Notes under the pieces: model-generated | What the model was told of the DNA's origin: nothing | The model's database searches: none | Seen by the model: the letters and a program-made list of their open reading frames with translations, nothing else | Shown: piece after piece, positions 31,101-34,443 of the stretch | Layout: every line of letters starts with the position of its first letter | Numbering within the stretch: the stretch's first letter is position 1 | Translations under genes and position numbers: made by a program | Source: Aliamphritea hakodatensis | GTDB lineage: Bacteria > Pseudomonadota > Gammaproteobacteria > Pseudomonadales > Balneatricaceae | NCBI RefSeq assembly: GCF_024347195.1 | Contig: NZ_AP025281.1 | Coordinates: 1,798,001-1,862,000, forward strand | Length of the DNA: 64,000 nucleotides | Direction: 5' to 3'

Positions 31101-32172
31101 TGCCGAGTTTGTTAATGGGGTTACTTCTCAGGTGAGCGGCAATATTTCCGTATCGGGGGCTACCGGTGATGATATTGTATTCGGTGCTGACGGTGGTTAT
31201 GTAGAGTCGATTACTGTCAATGGAACAACGCTTACCTATAACCCTAATACTCAGGCTAATGATCCGTCACTGTACCGCAGAACGTTTACCACGGCTGAAG
31301 GTGCAAATTTAACCTTCAACTTTAAAACTGGTGAATATACATACTTCATTCCGCCCGGAGTTACTATTACGACAGGCGCAGAAGAAGTGTTTGCTATTAC
31401 TGTGAGGGATGGTGACGGTGATGTAGTTACAGGTTCTACATTAAAAGTGGTCATTCAGGAACCGCTTGAGGTTGAGAGCGATATCATCATTACAAATCAG
31501 TCGTTGATAACTGATATAACTGACGCAGATTTGTTAGCCAACGACGCAGACCTTAATGGCAATACGCTTGTTCTGAGCAATCGTGTCAACAATGCCGGTG
31601 ATATCACTTACGACGTATCCAATGGCATCAAGACAGAATCTGCCACTGCAACGATTCAGTTTGATACCGACGATAATGTTCTGACTGGTGGTAGCGCTGA
31701 CGAAACCCTTGTGGCCGGAAACGGTAATGAGGAGTTGCGGGGTAACGCAGGTGATGATGTCCTCAGAGCAGGGGCCGGCAATGATACGCTTGTTGGTGGC
31801 CTGGGTGATGATATTCTGACCGGCGGCGAAGGTGATGATATCTTTGACTGGAATGCAGGTGATCAGGGAACCGGCAATGCTGCGGTTGACCGGATCACTG
31901 ATTTCAATCTTTCTGATGATAAAATTGATATCTCCGATATGTTAGATGGTCTCCACGGCGCTGCTACCGACCCAGTTGATCTGATGCAGTATCTGGACTT
32001 CTCAGAAGATAACGGATCAGCGGTTCTGACCATAAAAGATACTAACGGCACTGACCAGCAGAAAATTCAGTTTGACGGGCAGTCTTTGAATGAACTGTAT
32101 TCGGCTACGGGTACCGCCAATCAGGCGGATCTGCTGAATAAACTTGTAGATGACACTACTTTAATAGTTTAA
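6742..32172 (+). CDS. Giant LapA-type, type I secreted repeat adhesin
   Basis: The predicted protein has about 8,476 residues. In order: a retention module (1-~130) with a TAAG LapG-type cleavage site at 117-120; an acidic linker; 48 tandem Calx-beta-like repeats of 147 residues (181-7173); cadherin/VCBS-like regions; a PA14-like region (~7313-7488); a von Willebrand A domain (MIDAS at D7948, S7950, S7952); RTX nonapeptides (~8314-8370); and a hydrophobic C-terminus (NKLVDDTTLIV) typical of type I secretion signals. LapA-type adhesins are held in the outer membrane by the retention module and mediate attachment and biofilm formation. ABC, HlyD and TolC genes follow directly. The ATG at 6742 is preferred over an in-frame TTG at 6724; a G8 run lies three bases upstream, a close spacing. 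Ligand and exact repeat fold are inference. Confidence 0.93.
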   Translation: MDKTNNAVVNVVSVEGDVVVLDAAGKMRAVQVNDQLQPGEKVITSGDSEAVVSLGDDTVEQLPSDSVALVVIDPETGEVYLNIQTLLEQNQDEESELSEIEQLILAGADPTELLEETAAGGEAGGTAPANDGFTGLGEVLRTGDSVIAEAGFDTGTRNGSDDDRFQDDGPVEEDIAQLPVVTPVVSIAAIDAAAVEGVDNAIRFEVSQDNVSAQATTVVISVNLGSAETTDFSQISYTDATGTFHTLTDPADIQDFFTNGISVLIPAGQVVAPQIDFVAVDDSIYEQSETFSLTIDSATNADVSTSAGSDSATINDEDKDTPDDKLGDQPTVSIAALDGSAVEGGSGTDNQLTFQVSQSNESNVDTDVVVTLDLGSVEAADLSASVSYTLADGSPATTTVGDLVNGLAITIPGNSSYAPVFTLTALDDDIYEVSESLNMNLALAAGETDAALGTATAAGVINDEGKDTPDDRQGDKPTVSIDAVDAVAVEGVDSAIRFEVSQDNVSEEATTVVISANLGTAEAADFSQISYTDAAGTVHTLTAPADIQDFFTNGISVQIPAGQTVAPAIDFVAVDDSIYEQSETFSLTIDSATNADVSTSAGSDSATINDEGKDTPDDRQGDKPTVSIDAVDSVAVEGVDNAIRFEVSQDNVSDEATTVVISANLGTAEAADFSQISYTDTVGTVHTLSDPADIQDFFINGISVQIPAGQTVAPAIDFVAVDDSIYEQSETFSLTIDSATNADVSTSAGSDSATINDEGKDTPDDRQGDKPTVSIDAVDPVAVEGVDNAIRFEVSQDNVSEEATTVVISANLGTAETADFSQISYTDAAGTVHTLTDPADIQDFFTNGISVQIPAGQTVAPSIDFVAVDDSVYEQSETFSLTIDSATNADVSTSAGSDSATINDEDKDTPDDKLGDQPTVSIAALDGSAVEGGSGTDNQLTFQVSQSNESNVDTDVVVTLDLGSVEAADLSASVSYTLADGSPATTTVGDLVNGLAITIPANSSYAPVFTLTALDDDIYEVSESLSMNLALAAGETDAVLGTATAAGVINDEDKDTPDDKLGDQPTVSIAALDGSAVEGGSGTDNQLTFQVSQSNESNVDTDVVVTLDLGSVEAADLSASVSYTLADGSPATTTVGDLVNGLAITIPANSSYAPVFTLTALDDDIYEVSESLSMNLALAAGETDAVLGTATAAGVISDEDKDTPDDRLGDQPTVSIAALDGSAVEGGSGTDNQLTFQVSQSNESNVDTDVVVTLDLGSVEAADLSASVSYTLADGSPATTTVGDLVNGLAITIPANSSYAPVFTLTALDDDIYEVSESLSMNLALAAGETDAVLGTATAAGVISDEDKDTPDDKLGDQPTVSIAALDGSAVEGGSGTDNQLTFQVSQSNESNVDTDVVVTLDLGSVEAADLSASVSYTLADGSPATTTVGDLVNGLAITIPANSSYAPVFTLTALDDDIYEVSESLSMNLALAAGETDAVLGTATAAGVIVDNDSTTVSIAALDGSAVEGGSGTDNQLTFQVSQTNESNVDTDVVVTLDLGSVEAADLSASVSYTLADGSPATTTVGDLVNGLAITIPANSSYAPVFTLTALDDDIYEVSESLSMNLALAAGETDAVLGTATAAGVINDEDKDTPDDKLGDQPTVSIAALDGSAVEGGSGTDNQLTFQVSQTNESNVDTDVVVTLDLGSVEAADLSASVSYTLADGSPATTTVGDLVNGLAITIPANSSYAPVFTLTALDDDIYEVSESLSMNLALAAGETDAVLGTATAAGVISDEDKDTPDDKLGDQPTVSIAALDGSAVEGGSGTDNQLTFQVSQSNESNVDTDVVVTLDLGSVEAADLSASVSYTLADGSPATTTVGDLVNGLAITIPANSSYAPVFTLTALDDDIYEVSESLSMNLALAAGETDAVLGTATAAGVINDEDKDTPDDKLGDQPTVSIAALDGSAVEGGSGTDNQLTFQVSQSNESNVDTDVVVTLDLGSVEAADLSASVSYTLADGSPATTTVGDLVNGLAITIPANSSYAPVFTLTALDDDIYEVSESLSMNLALAAGETDAVLGTATAAGVINDEDKDTPDDKLGDQPTVSIAALDGSAVEGGSGTDNQLTFQVSQTNESNVDTDVVVTLDLGSVEAADLSASVSYTLADGSPATTTVGDLVNGLAITIPANSSYAPVFTLTALDDDIYEVSESLSMNLALAAGETDAVLGTATAAGVISDEDKDTPDDKLGDQPTVSIAALDGSAVEGGSGTDNQLTFQVSQTNESNVDTDVVVTLDLGSVEAADLSASVSYTLADGSPATTTVGDLVNGLAITIPANSSYAPVFTLTALDDDIYEVSESLSMNLALAAGETDAVLGTATAAGVIVDNDSTTVSIAALDGSAVEGGSGTDNQLTFQVSQSNESNVDTDVVVTLDLGSVEAADLSASVSYTLADGSPATTTVGDLVNGLAITIPANSSYAPVFTLTALDDDIYEVSESLSMNLALAAGETDAVLGTATAAGVISDEDKDTPDDKLGDQPTVSIAALDGSAVEGGSGTDNQLTFQVSQSNESNVDTDVVVTLDLGSVEAADLSASVSYTLADGSPATTTVGDLVNGLAITIPANSSYAPVFTLTALDDDIYEVSESLSMNLALAAGETDAVLGTATAAGVINDEDKDTPDDKLGDQPTVSIAALDGSAVEGGSGTDNQLTFQVSQSNESNVDTDVVVTLDLGSVEAADLSASVSYTLADGSPATTTVGDLVNGLAITIPANSSYAPVFTLTALDDDIYEVSESLSMNLALAAGETDAVLGTATAAGVISDEDKDTPDDKLGDQPTVSIAALDGSAVEGGSGTDNQLTFQVSQSNESNVDTDVVVTLDLGSVEAADLSASVSYTLADGSPATTTVGDLVNGLAITIPANSSYAPVFTLTALDDDIYEVSESLSMNLALAAGETDAVLGTATAAGVINDEDKDTPDDKLGDQPTVSIAALDGSAVEGGSGTDNQLTFQVSQSNESNVDTDVVVTLDLGSVEAADLSASVSYTLADGSPATTTVGDLVNGLAITIPANSSYAPVFTLTALDDDIYEVSESLSMNLALAAGETDAVLGTATAAGVISDEDKDTPDDKLGDQPTVSIAALDGSAVEGGSGTDNQLTFQVSQSNESNVDTDVVVTLDLGSVEAADLSASVSYTLADGSPATTTVGDLVNGLAITIPANSSYAPVFTLTALDDDIYEVSESLSMNLALAAGETDAVLGTATAAGVISDEDKDTPDDKLGDQPTVSIAALDGSAVEGGSGTDNQLTFQVSQSNESNVDTDVVVTLDLGSVEAADLSASVSYTLADGSPATTTVGDLVNGLAITIPANSSYAPVFTLTALDDDIYEVSESLSMNLALAAGETDAVLGTATAAGVIVDNDSTTVSIAALDGSAVEGGSGTDNQLTFQVSQTNESNVDTDVVVTLDLGSVEAADLSASVSYTLADGSPATTTVGDLVNGLAITIPANSSYAPVFTLTALDDDIYEVSESLSMNLALAAGETDAVLGTATAAGVISDEDKDTPDDKLGDQPTVSIAALDGSAVEGGSGTDNQLTFQVSQSNESNVDTDVVVTLDLGSVEAADLSASVSYTLADGSPATTTVGDLVNGLAITIPANSSYAPVFTLTALDDDIYEVSESLSMNLALAAGETDAVLGTATAAGVINDEDKDTPDDKLGDQPTVSIAALDGSAVEGGSGTDNQLTFQVSQSNESNVDTDVVVTLDLGSVEAADLSASVSYTLADGSPATTTVGDLVNGLAITIPANSSYAPVFTLTALDDDIYEVSESLSMNLALAAGETDAVLGTATAAGVINDEDKDTPDDKLGDQPTVSIAALDGSAVEGGSGTDNQLTFQVSQSNESNVDTDVVVTLDLGSVEAADLSASVSYTLADGSPATTTVGDLVNGLAITIPANSSYAPVFTLTALDDDIYEVSESLSMNLALAAGETDAVLGTATAAGVINDEDKDTPDDKLGDQPTVSIAALDGSAVEGGSGTDNQLTFQVSQSNESNVDTDVVVTLDLGSVEAADLSASVSYTLADGSPATTTVGDLVNGLAITIPANSSYAPVFTLTALDDDIYEVSESLSMNLALAAGETDAVLGTATAAGVINDEDKDTPDDKLGDQPTVSIAALDGSAVEGGSGTDNQLTFQVSQTNESNVDTDVVVTLDLGSVEAADLSASVSYTLADGSPATTTVGDLVNGLAITIPANSSYAPVFTLTALDDDIYEVSESLSMNLALAAGETDAVLGTATAAGVINDEDKDTPDDKLGDQPTVSIAALDGSAVEGGSGTDNQLTFQVSQTNESNVDTDVVVTLDLGSVEAADLSASVSYTLADGSPATTTVGDLVNGLAITIPANSSYAPVFTLTALDDDIYEVSESLSMNLALAAGETDAVLGTATAAGVISDEDKDTPDDKLGDQPTVSIAALDGSAVEGGSGTDNQLTFQVSQSNESNVDTDVVVTLDLGSVEAADLSASVSYTLADGSPATTTVGDLVNGLAITIPANSSYAPVFTLTALDDDIYEVSESLSMNLALAAGETDAVLGTATAAGVISDEDKDTPDDKLGDQPTVSIAALDGSAVEGGSGTDNQLTFQVSQTNESNVDTDVVVTLDLGSVEAADLSASVSYTLADGSPATTTVGDLVNGLAITIPANSSYAPVFTLTALDDDIYEVSESLSMNLALAAGETDAVLGTATAAGVIVDNDSTTVSIAALDGSAVEGGSGTDNQLTFQVSQTNESNVDTDVVVTLDLGSVEAADLSASVSYTLADGSPATTTVGDLVNGLAITIPANSSYAPVFTLTALDDDIYEVSESLSMNLALAAGETDAVLGTATAAGVISDEDKDTPDDKLGDQPTVSIAALDGSAVEGGSGTDNQLTFQVSQTNESNVDTDVVVTLDLGSVEAADLSASVSYTLADGSPATTTVGDLVNGLAITIPANSSYAPVFTLTALDDDIYEVSESLSMNLALAAGETDAVLGTATAAGVINDEDKDTPDDKLGDQPTVSIAALDGSAVEGGSGTDNQLTFQVSQTNESNVDTDVVVTLDLGSVEAADLSASVSYTLADGSPATTTVGDLVNGLAITIPANSSYAPVFTLTALDDDIYEVSESLSMNLALAAGETDAVLGTATAAGVINDEDKDTPDDKLGDQPTVSIAALDGSAVEGGSGTDNQLTFQVSQSNESNVDTDVVVTLDLGSVEAADLSASVSYTLADGSPATTTVGDLVNGLAITIPANSSYAPVFTLTALDDDIYEVSESLSMNLALAAGETDAVLGTATAAGVINDEDKDTPDDKLGDQPTVSIAALDGSAVEGGSGTDNQLTFQVSQSNESNVDTDVVVTLDLGSVEAADLSASVSYTLADGSPATTTVGDLVNGLAITIPANSSYAPVFTLTALDDDIYEVSESLSMNLALAAGETDAVLGTATAAGVINDEDKDTPDDKLGDQPTVSIAALDGSAVEGGSGTDNQLTFQVSQSNESNVDTDVVVTLDLGSVEAADLSASVSYTLADGSPATTTVGDLVNGLAITIPANSSYAPVFTLTALDDDIYEVSESLSMNLALAAGETDAVLGTATAAGVISDEDKDTPDDKLGDQPTVSIAALDGSAVEGGSGTDNQLTFQVSQSNESNVDTDVVVTLDLGSVEAADLSASVSYTLADGSPATTTVGDLVNGLAITIPANSSYAPVFTLTALDDDIYEVSESLSMNLALAAGETDAVLGTATAAGVINDEDKDTPDDKLGDQPTVSIAALDGSAVEGGSGTDNQLTFQVSQSNESNVDTDVVVTLDLGSVEAADLSASVSYTLADGSPATTTVGDLVNGLAITIPANSSYAPVFTLTALDDDIYEVSESLSMNLALAAGETDAVLGTATAAGVINDEDKDTPDDKLGDQPTVSIAALDGSAVEGGSGTDNQLTFQVSQTNESNVDTDVVVTLDLGSVEAADLSASVSYTLADGSPATTTVGDLVNGLAITIPANSSYAPVFTLTALDDDIYEVSESLSMNLALAAGETDAVLGTATAAGVISDEDKDTPDDKLGDQPTVSIAALDGSAVEGGSGTDNQLTFQVSQTNESNVDTDVVVTLDLGSVEAADLSASVSYTLADGSPATTTVGDLVNGLAITIPANSSYAPVFTLTALDDDIYEVSESLSMNLALAAGETDAVLGTATAAGVIVDNDSTTVSIAALDGSAVEGGSGTDNQLTFQVSQTNESNVDTDVVVTLDLGSVEAADLSASVSYTLADGSPATTTVGDLVNGLAITIPANSSYAPVFTLTALDDDIYEVSESLSMNLALAAGETDAVLGTATAAGVISDEDKDTPDDKLGDQPTVSIAALDGSAVEGGSGTDNQLTFQVSQSNESNVDTDVVVTLDLGSVEAADLSASVSYTLADGSPATTTVGDLVNGLAITIPANSSYAPVFTLTALDDDIYEVSESLSMNLALAAGETDAVLGTATAAGVINDEDKDTPDDKLGDQPTVSIAALDGSAVEGGSGTDNQLTFQVSQSNESNVDTDVVVTLDLGSVEAADLSASVSYTLADGSPATTTVGDLVNGLAITIPANSSYAPVFTLTALDDDIYEVSESLSMNLALAAGETDAVLGTATAAGVINDEDKDTPDDKLGDQPTVSIAALDGSAVEGGSGTDNQLTFQVSQSNESNVDTDVVVTLDLGSVEAADLSASVSYTLADGSPATTTVGDLVNGLAITIPANSSYAPVFTLTALDDDIYEVSESLSMNLALAAGETDAVLGTATAAGVINDEDKDTPDDKLGDQPTVSIAALDGSAVEGGSGTDNQLTFQVSQSNESNVDTDVVVTLDLGSVEAADLSASVSYTLADGSPATTTVGDLVNGLAITIPANSSYAPVFTLTALDDDIYEVSESLSMNLALAAGETDAVLGTATAAGVINDEDKDTPDDKLGDQPTVSIAALDGSAVEGGSGTDNQLTFQVSQTNESNVDTDVVVTLDLGSVEAADLSASVSYTLADGSPATTTVGDLVNGLAITIPANSSYAPVFTLTALDDDIYEVSESLSMNLALAAGETDAVLGTATAAGVINDEDKDTPDDKLGDQPTVSIAALDGSAVEGGSGTDNQLTFQVSQSNESNVDTDVVVTLDLGSVEAADLSASVSYTLADGSPATTTVGDLVNGLAITIPANSSYAPVFTLTALDDDIYEVSESLSMNLALAAGETDAVLGTATAAGVIVDNDSRPVAADSQVATLEDTTKVFSASDFGFSDADAGDSLQSVRIDSYDALALGTLKFDGNEVTAPLVISVADLQAGKLTFEPELNDSGVDGYGGTDVGDQEATYATFEFSVSDGTNWSTAPATMQIDVTPDADAPNVATNAIIDGSNNPISGQIVVPSGNGLEKTVYTNYGSGQLINSNALEGITDGLSGGSTTVETQPYRDGGNGPTNVASRSIEVTKGLIYLEAGTQISFNGYADDSVRIELGGNTLLSSTGDAYGSYNTASAGSNGAGAGTFTTSGTFTAPASGYYTLETYVYNHSGPGDMSINVTVQKPGESATTTPLNTANHQIYTDINQVDSNNGQHSEFQLQPGSDGGHYPVELNVGYEDSPIKLTGITRSLVDTDGSEQLGTAVGADAADASDNPGQVVISDIPVGSSLTDGTNTFTATAGNTSVDVSSWNLSNLFYEGNADDQDSDSEIHSLTVTANSIEIVDGVVVDTASTQTTLDIRVIDTAPLANAVSSSLSEDDASATGNVVSAATLKEDTVTVEGVQSGTPGGNVSGGVGTAISGTYGSLTLNANGSYTYVPNGAAAPGANVSDVFTYTIVDSDGDRSTATITLNITGTDAAPAIASVDPVSLNEEGLAEGSNSSSGSVYNGTYDASDAEGASLTATLSVPTGVSLTSDGEAVSFVLQDNGKTLLGYTGNDPADADSQVIRLEVTDNGTYTTTLLKPVDHSAQGKDSIAFDVGLTVSDGTLQTTANIPVTIVDDQPSSAQSVGYVSPSETYTTNLVFVLDRSGSMGTTRLNTAKNAIRELFDAYDDIGNVNILLVSFANNSTNHGWFSNASDLQDELDDISSNGSTNYQAGITRALNAVDFDLSDPDDLASSVPSSNQTLAYFLSDGDPNAGDLDNVFNRWDGYVDNHVDKVYAYGVDSNVSLTGNGQGSLNQVASADPNGVSKVVAQSDLVAEFVNGVTSQVSGNISVSGATGDDIVFGADGGYVESITVNGTTLTYNPNTQANDPSLYRRTFTTAEGANLTFNFKTGEYTYFIPPGVTITTGAEEVFAITVRDGDGDVVTGSTLKVVIQEPLEVESDIIITNQSLITDITDADLLANDADLNGNTLVLSNRVNNAGDITYDVSNGIKTESATATIQFDTDDNVLTGGSADETLVAGNGNEELRGNAGDDVLRAGAGNDTLVGGLGDDILTGGEGDDIFDWNAGDQGTGNAAVDRITDFNLSDDKIDISDMLDGLHGAATDPVDLMQYLDFSEDNGSAVLTIKDTNGTDQQKIQFDGQSLNELYSATGTANQADLLNKLVDDTTLIV
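7090..7101 (+). other. Putative LapG periplasmic protease cleavage site (TAAG)
   Basis: Codons 117-120 encode Thr-Ala-Ala-Gly (context ELLEETAAGGEAGG). LapG cuts LapA-type adhesins between the two alanines of a (T/P)AAG motif just after the retention module. The spacing from the N-terminus is close to that known for LapA. No lapG or lapD gene is in the window. Confidence 0.75.
8164..9486 (+). repeat. Three consecutive type-A adhesin repeats
   Basis: Three 441-bp units share TVSIDAVD, VEGVDNAIRFEVSQDNVS, SQISYTD, DIQDFF and VAVDDSIYEQSETFSLTI. They differ from one another at scattered codons, more than type-B units do. A fourth, more divergent type-A unit precedes them at 7282-7722. Their linkers read NDEGKDTPDDRQGDKPT instead of the type-B form. 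Confidence 0.88.
9487..28260 (+). repeat. 43 near-identical type-B adhesin repeats
   Basis: The units are almost identical at nucleotide level. Variation is confined to a few sites: Ser/Thr in SQ(S/T)NESN, Asn/Ser after GVI, one Lys-to-Arg in the linker near 10359, and synonymous blocks such as GATACCGACGTTGTG versus GATACAGATGTCGTC. Five linkers are replaced by VDNDSTT (at 11212, 13828, 16885, 20824 and 25204), which shortens the unit by ten codons. The array ends with VDNDSRP into the C-terminal region. Confidence 0.9.
28681..29205 (+). other. PA14-like domain in the adhesin tip
   Basis: Residues about 7313-7488 contain FNGYADDSVRIELGG and, about 60 residues later, GYYTLETYVYNHSGPGDM. This pattern of a D-D-S-V strand followed by a Y-x-L-E-x-Y strand resembles PA14 domains, which often bind carbohydrate. 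The ice-binding adhesin MpIBP of Marinomonas has such a domain in its tip. Called by eye. Confidence 0.55.
29730..30520 (+). other. VCBS/cadherin-like T1SS repeat domains in the adhesin
   Basis: A VCBS-type segment (YGSLTLNANGSYTYVPNG, then VFTYTIVDSDGDRSTATI) is followed by a segment containing LSVPTGVSLTSDGEAVSFVL and IAFDVGLTVSDGT. The latter resembles the T1SS-143 type repeats common in large RTX adhesins. Boundaries are approximate. Confidence 0.6.
30553..31128 (+). other. von Willebrand factor A domain in the adhesin tip
   Basis: The strand NLVFVLDRSGSMG carries a complete MIDAS DxSxS (D7948, S7950, S7952). The expected Thr follows in SSNGSTNYQAG and the Asp in YFLSDGDPN, so the metal site looks intact. 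vWA domains bind protein ligands or neighbouring domains and occur near the C-terminus of many LapA-like proteins. Confidence 0.85.
31681..31860 (+). other. RTX calcium-binding nonapeptide repeats
   Basis: Consecutive GGxGxDxUx-type repeats are visible (GNAGDDVLRAG, GAGNDTLVGG, LGDDILTGG, EGDDIFDW). They are followed by the usual DRITDFNLSDDKIDISD segment. These bind calcium and drive folding outside the cell after type I export. Confidence 0.88.
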
Positions 32173-32186
32173 TACCGGAAGGAGAT

Positions 32187-32222
32187 ATCCCCGCTGTTTT
32201 ATTTACATGAAGCAGCGGGGAT
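32187..32222 (+). terminator. Hairpin between adhesin gene and T1SS genes
   Basis: ATCCCCGCTG and CAGCGGGGAT form a 10-bp stem 15 bases after the adhesin stop, followed only by TTTGC. It may be a leaky terminator that lowers expression of the downstream transporter genes relative to the adhesin, or an mRNA-protecting hairpin. Confidence 0.5.
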
Positions 32223-32259
32223 TTTGCATGGATCAGAGTGACGATGGAGTCTTTATAAA

Positions 32260-34437
32260 GTGACGCAGTTAGACGCTGACTGGGCAATAGGTTCGCGGCA
32301 GGAGCATTTCGTCGACCCTTTGCTTGATGCGCTAGTATCTTTATCCAGATATTACGGTATGCCGGCTTCCGCCGATTCTCTCACCAGCGGCCTGCCCCTT
32401 GTGGATGGCCGGCTTGATGTGGAGCTTTTCCCCCGGGCTGCAGAGCGTACCGGGCTGGCCGCACGTCTGGCCAGACAAAATCTTAACCAGATCCATAACC
32501 TTTTACTGCCCTGTGTTCTGCTGCTTAAGGGACGGCGTTGCTGCATCCTTTTAAAAGTAGACCATGACAAGGGTGAAGCACATATTTTGCAGCCTGAAGT
32601 GGGTGACGGTGAAATGGTTCTGCCAATTACAGAGTTGGCAGACAGCTTTACCGGTAATGTGTTCTACGTTAAGAAGAAATATCAGTTTGATCAGCGTAGC
32701 CCGGAAGTGCTGGGTGATAAGAAACAGCACTGGTTCTGGGGAACGGTCATGCAGGTCATGCCGATCTACCGGGATGTTCTGGTTGCCTCACTGCTGATTA
32801 ACTGTTTCGCTGTAGCATCACCCCTGTTTGTCATGAACGTTTATGACCGGATTGTTCCCAATCTGGCGTTCGATTCATTGTGGGTGCTGGCTGTCGGGGT
32901 TTCGCTGGTTTTCCTCTTTGACTTCCTGTTACGCAAGCTGCGTTATTATTTCATTGATGTCGCCAGTAAAAAACTGGACCTGCAACTGTCAGCAAAAATT
33001 TTCTCCCGGGTAATGGGTATCCGTCTGGAAGCCAGGCCCTTATCAGTCGGGGCTTTTGCAAACAATTTACAGTCATTTGAAGCGATCCGGGAATTCATTA
33101 CATCCGCCACAATCAGTGCGTTGGTTGACTTACCCTTTACTATTATTTTCTTACTGGTGATCTGGATAGTCGGTGGACCTCTGGTCGCCATCCCTGTCGT
33201 GGTGATTGTGATATTGCTGGGATACAGCATGTATTTGCAGAAACCTCTGGCACAACAAATCGAGCTTACATCCAAGCTTTCCGCGCAGAAACAGGCCACT
33301 CTGATAGAAGGTCTGTATGGCATAGAAGCCATTAAAATCACCGATTCCCAGAGTAAGTATCAGGTGCTTTGGGAACAGTCGATCAGTGAAATGGGCAAAC
33401 ATGATATTAAAACCCGCCGGCTGACAAACAGTGCTTCCAGCCTGTCCAGCTTTTTACAGCAGATGATGACAGTTGCTGTCATTATCCTGGGGGTATATCT
33501 GGTTGCTGCCGGTGAACTGACGATGGGCGGTATTATTGCGGCGGTGATGCTCGGTGGCCGGGCGGTAGGACCAATGGCGCAGGTTTCATTACTGGCAACC
33601 CGGTATAATCAGGCGAAATCGTCCATGACTCTGATCAATCAGGTCATGGAAATGCCGCTTGAGCAGGAAGAGGGACGCAAGTACGTCAGCCATTCCAAGC
33701 TGGACGGAAAAATCGAATTTGATAATGTGAGTTTTTCTTACCCAGGTTACGAATCCACCGCACTGAACAACATCAGCTTCACTATTAATCCCGGTGAGCG
33801 GGTTGCGCTGATCGGCAGTATCGGGGCCGGTAAGAGTACCTTGGAAAAACTGATATTAGGGCTGTATGTCCCAACGGAAGGGGATATCCGCATTGACGGT
33901 GTAAATATTCAGCAACTTCATCCTGCAGAGTTACGGCGAAATATCGGTTGCATCACCCAGGACGCTCAGCTGTTCTTTGGCAGTATCCGGGATAACATCG
34001 TACTGGGTACCCCGTTTGCGTCTGATCAGGCACTGTTACGGGCTGCAGAGTGGGGCGGCGTGACTGAGTTTACCAATCATGATCCGGATGGTCTGGAACG
34101 GCAGGTCGGTGAAGGCGGTCGTCAGTTGTCCGGTGGCCAGCGTCAGGCGGTTGCTGCGGCGAGGGCGATGATTATGGACCCGCCAATATTTGTTCTTGAT
34201 GAACCTACCAGTCAGTTAGACAGGCGTTCAGAGCAACGGCTGCTTGAACAACTTAAGAAACTGGATGAGACGAAAACGATTTTCCTCAGTACGCACAAAT
34301 CAAGCATGCTGGATGTTGTGGATCGTATTATTGTGCTGGAAAAAGGCCGTCTGATTGCGGACGGGCCGAAGCTTGAAGTGATCAACTGGCTGCGTGAAGG
34401 CGGTCCCCGAAGTGGTCAGGCGCAGCAGAGAGGCTAA
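32260..34437 (+). CDS. Type I secretion ABC transporter (LapB/HlyB-like permease-ATPase)
   Basis: The 725-residue protein exports the adhesin across the inner membrane using ATP. Residues about 1-150 form a C39 peptidase-like domain; the region typical of LapB-type exporters lacks an evident catalytic Cys. About 165-440 is the six-helix membrane domain. The nucleotide-binding domain has Walker A GSIGAGKST at 519-527, signature LSGGQRQ at 623-629, Walker B IFVLDEPTSQLD and the switch His in STHKS. Translation starts at a GTG with GGAG 11 bases upstream; no in-frame ATG fits better. It is the first of three T1SS genes directly after the adhesin gene and encodes the inner-membrane part of the machine. 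Confidence 0.92.
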   Translation: MTQLDADWAIGSRQEHFVDPLLDALVSLSRYYGMPASADSLTSGLPLVDGRLDVELFPRAAERTGLAARLARQNLNQIHNLLLPCVLLLKGRRCCILLKVDHDKGEAHILQPEVGDGEMVLPITELADSFTGNVFYVKKKYQFDQRSPEVLGDKKQHWFWGTVMQVMPIYRDVLVASLLINCFAVASPLFVMNVYDRIVPNLAFDSLWVLAVGVSLVFLFDFLLRKLRYYFIDVASKKLDLQLSAKIFSRVMGIRLEARPLSVGAFANNLQSFEAIREFITSATISALVDLPFTIIFLLVIWIVGGPLVAIPVVVIVILLGYSMYLQKPLAQQIELTSKLSAQKQATLIEGLYGIEAIKITDSQSKYQVLWEQSISEMGKHDIKTRRLTNSASSLSSFLQQMMTVAVIILGVYLVAAGELTMGGIIAAVMLGGRAVGPMAQVSLLATRYNQAKSSMTLINQVMEMPLEQEEGRKYVSHSKLDGKIEFDNVSFSYPGYESTALNNISFTINPGERVALIGSIGAGKSTLEKLILGLYVPTEGDIRIDGVNIQQLHPAELRRNIGCITQDAQLFFGSIRDNIVLGTPFASDQALLRAAEWGGVTEFTNHDPDGLERQVGEGGRQLSGGQRQAVAAARAMIMDPPIFVLDEPTSQLDRRSEQRLLEQLKKLDETKTIFLSTHKSSMLDVVDRIIVLEKGRLIADGPKLEVINWLREGGPRSGQAQQRG

Positions 34438-34443
34438 TGGTTG

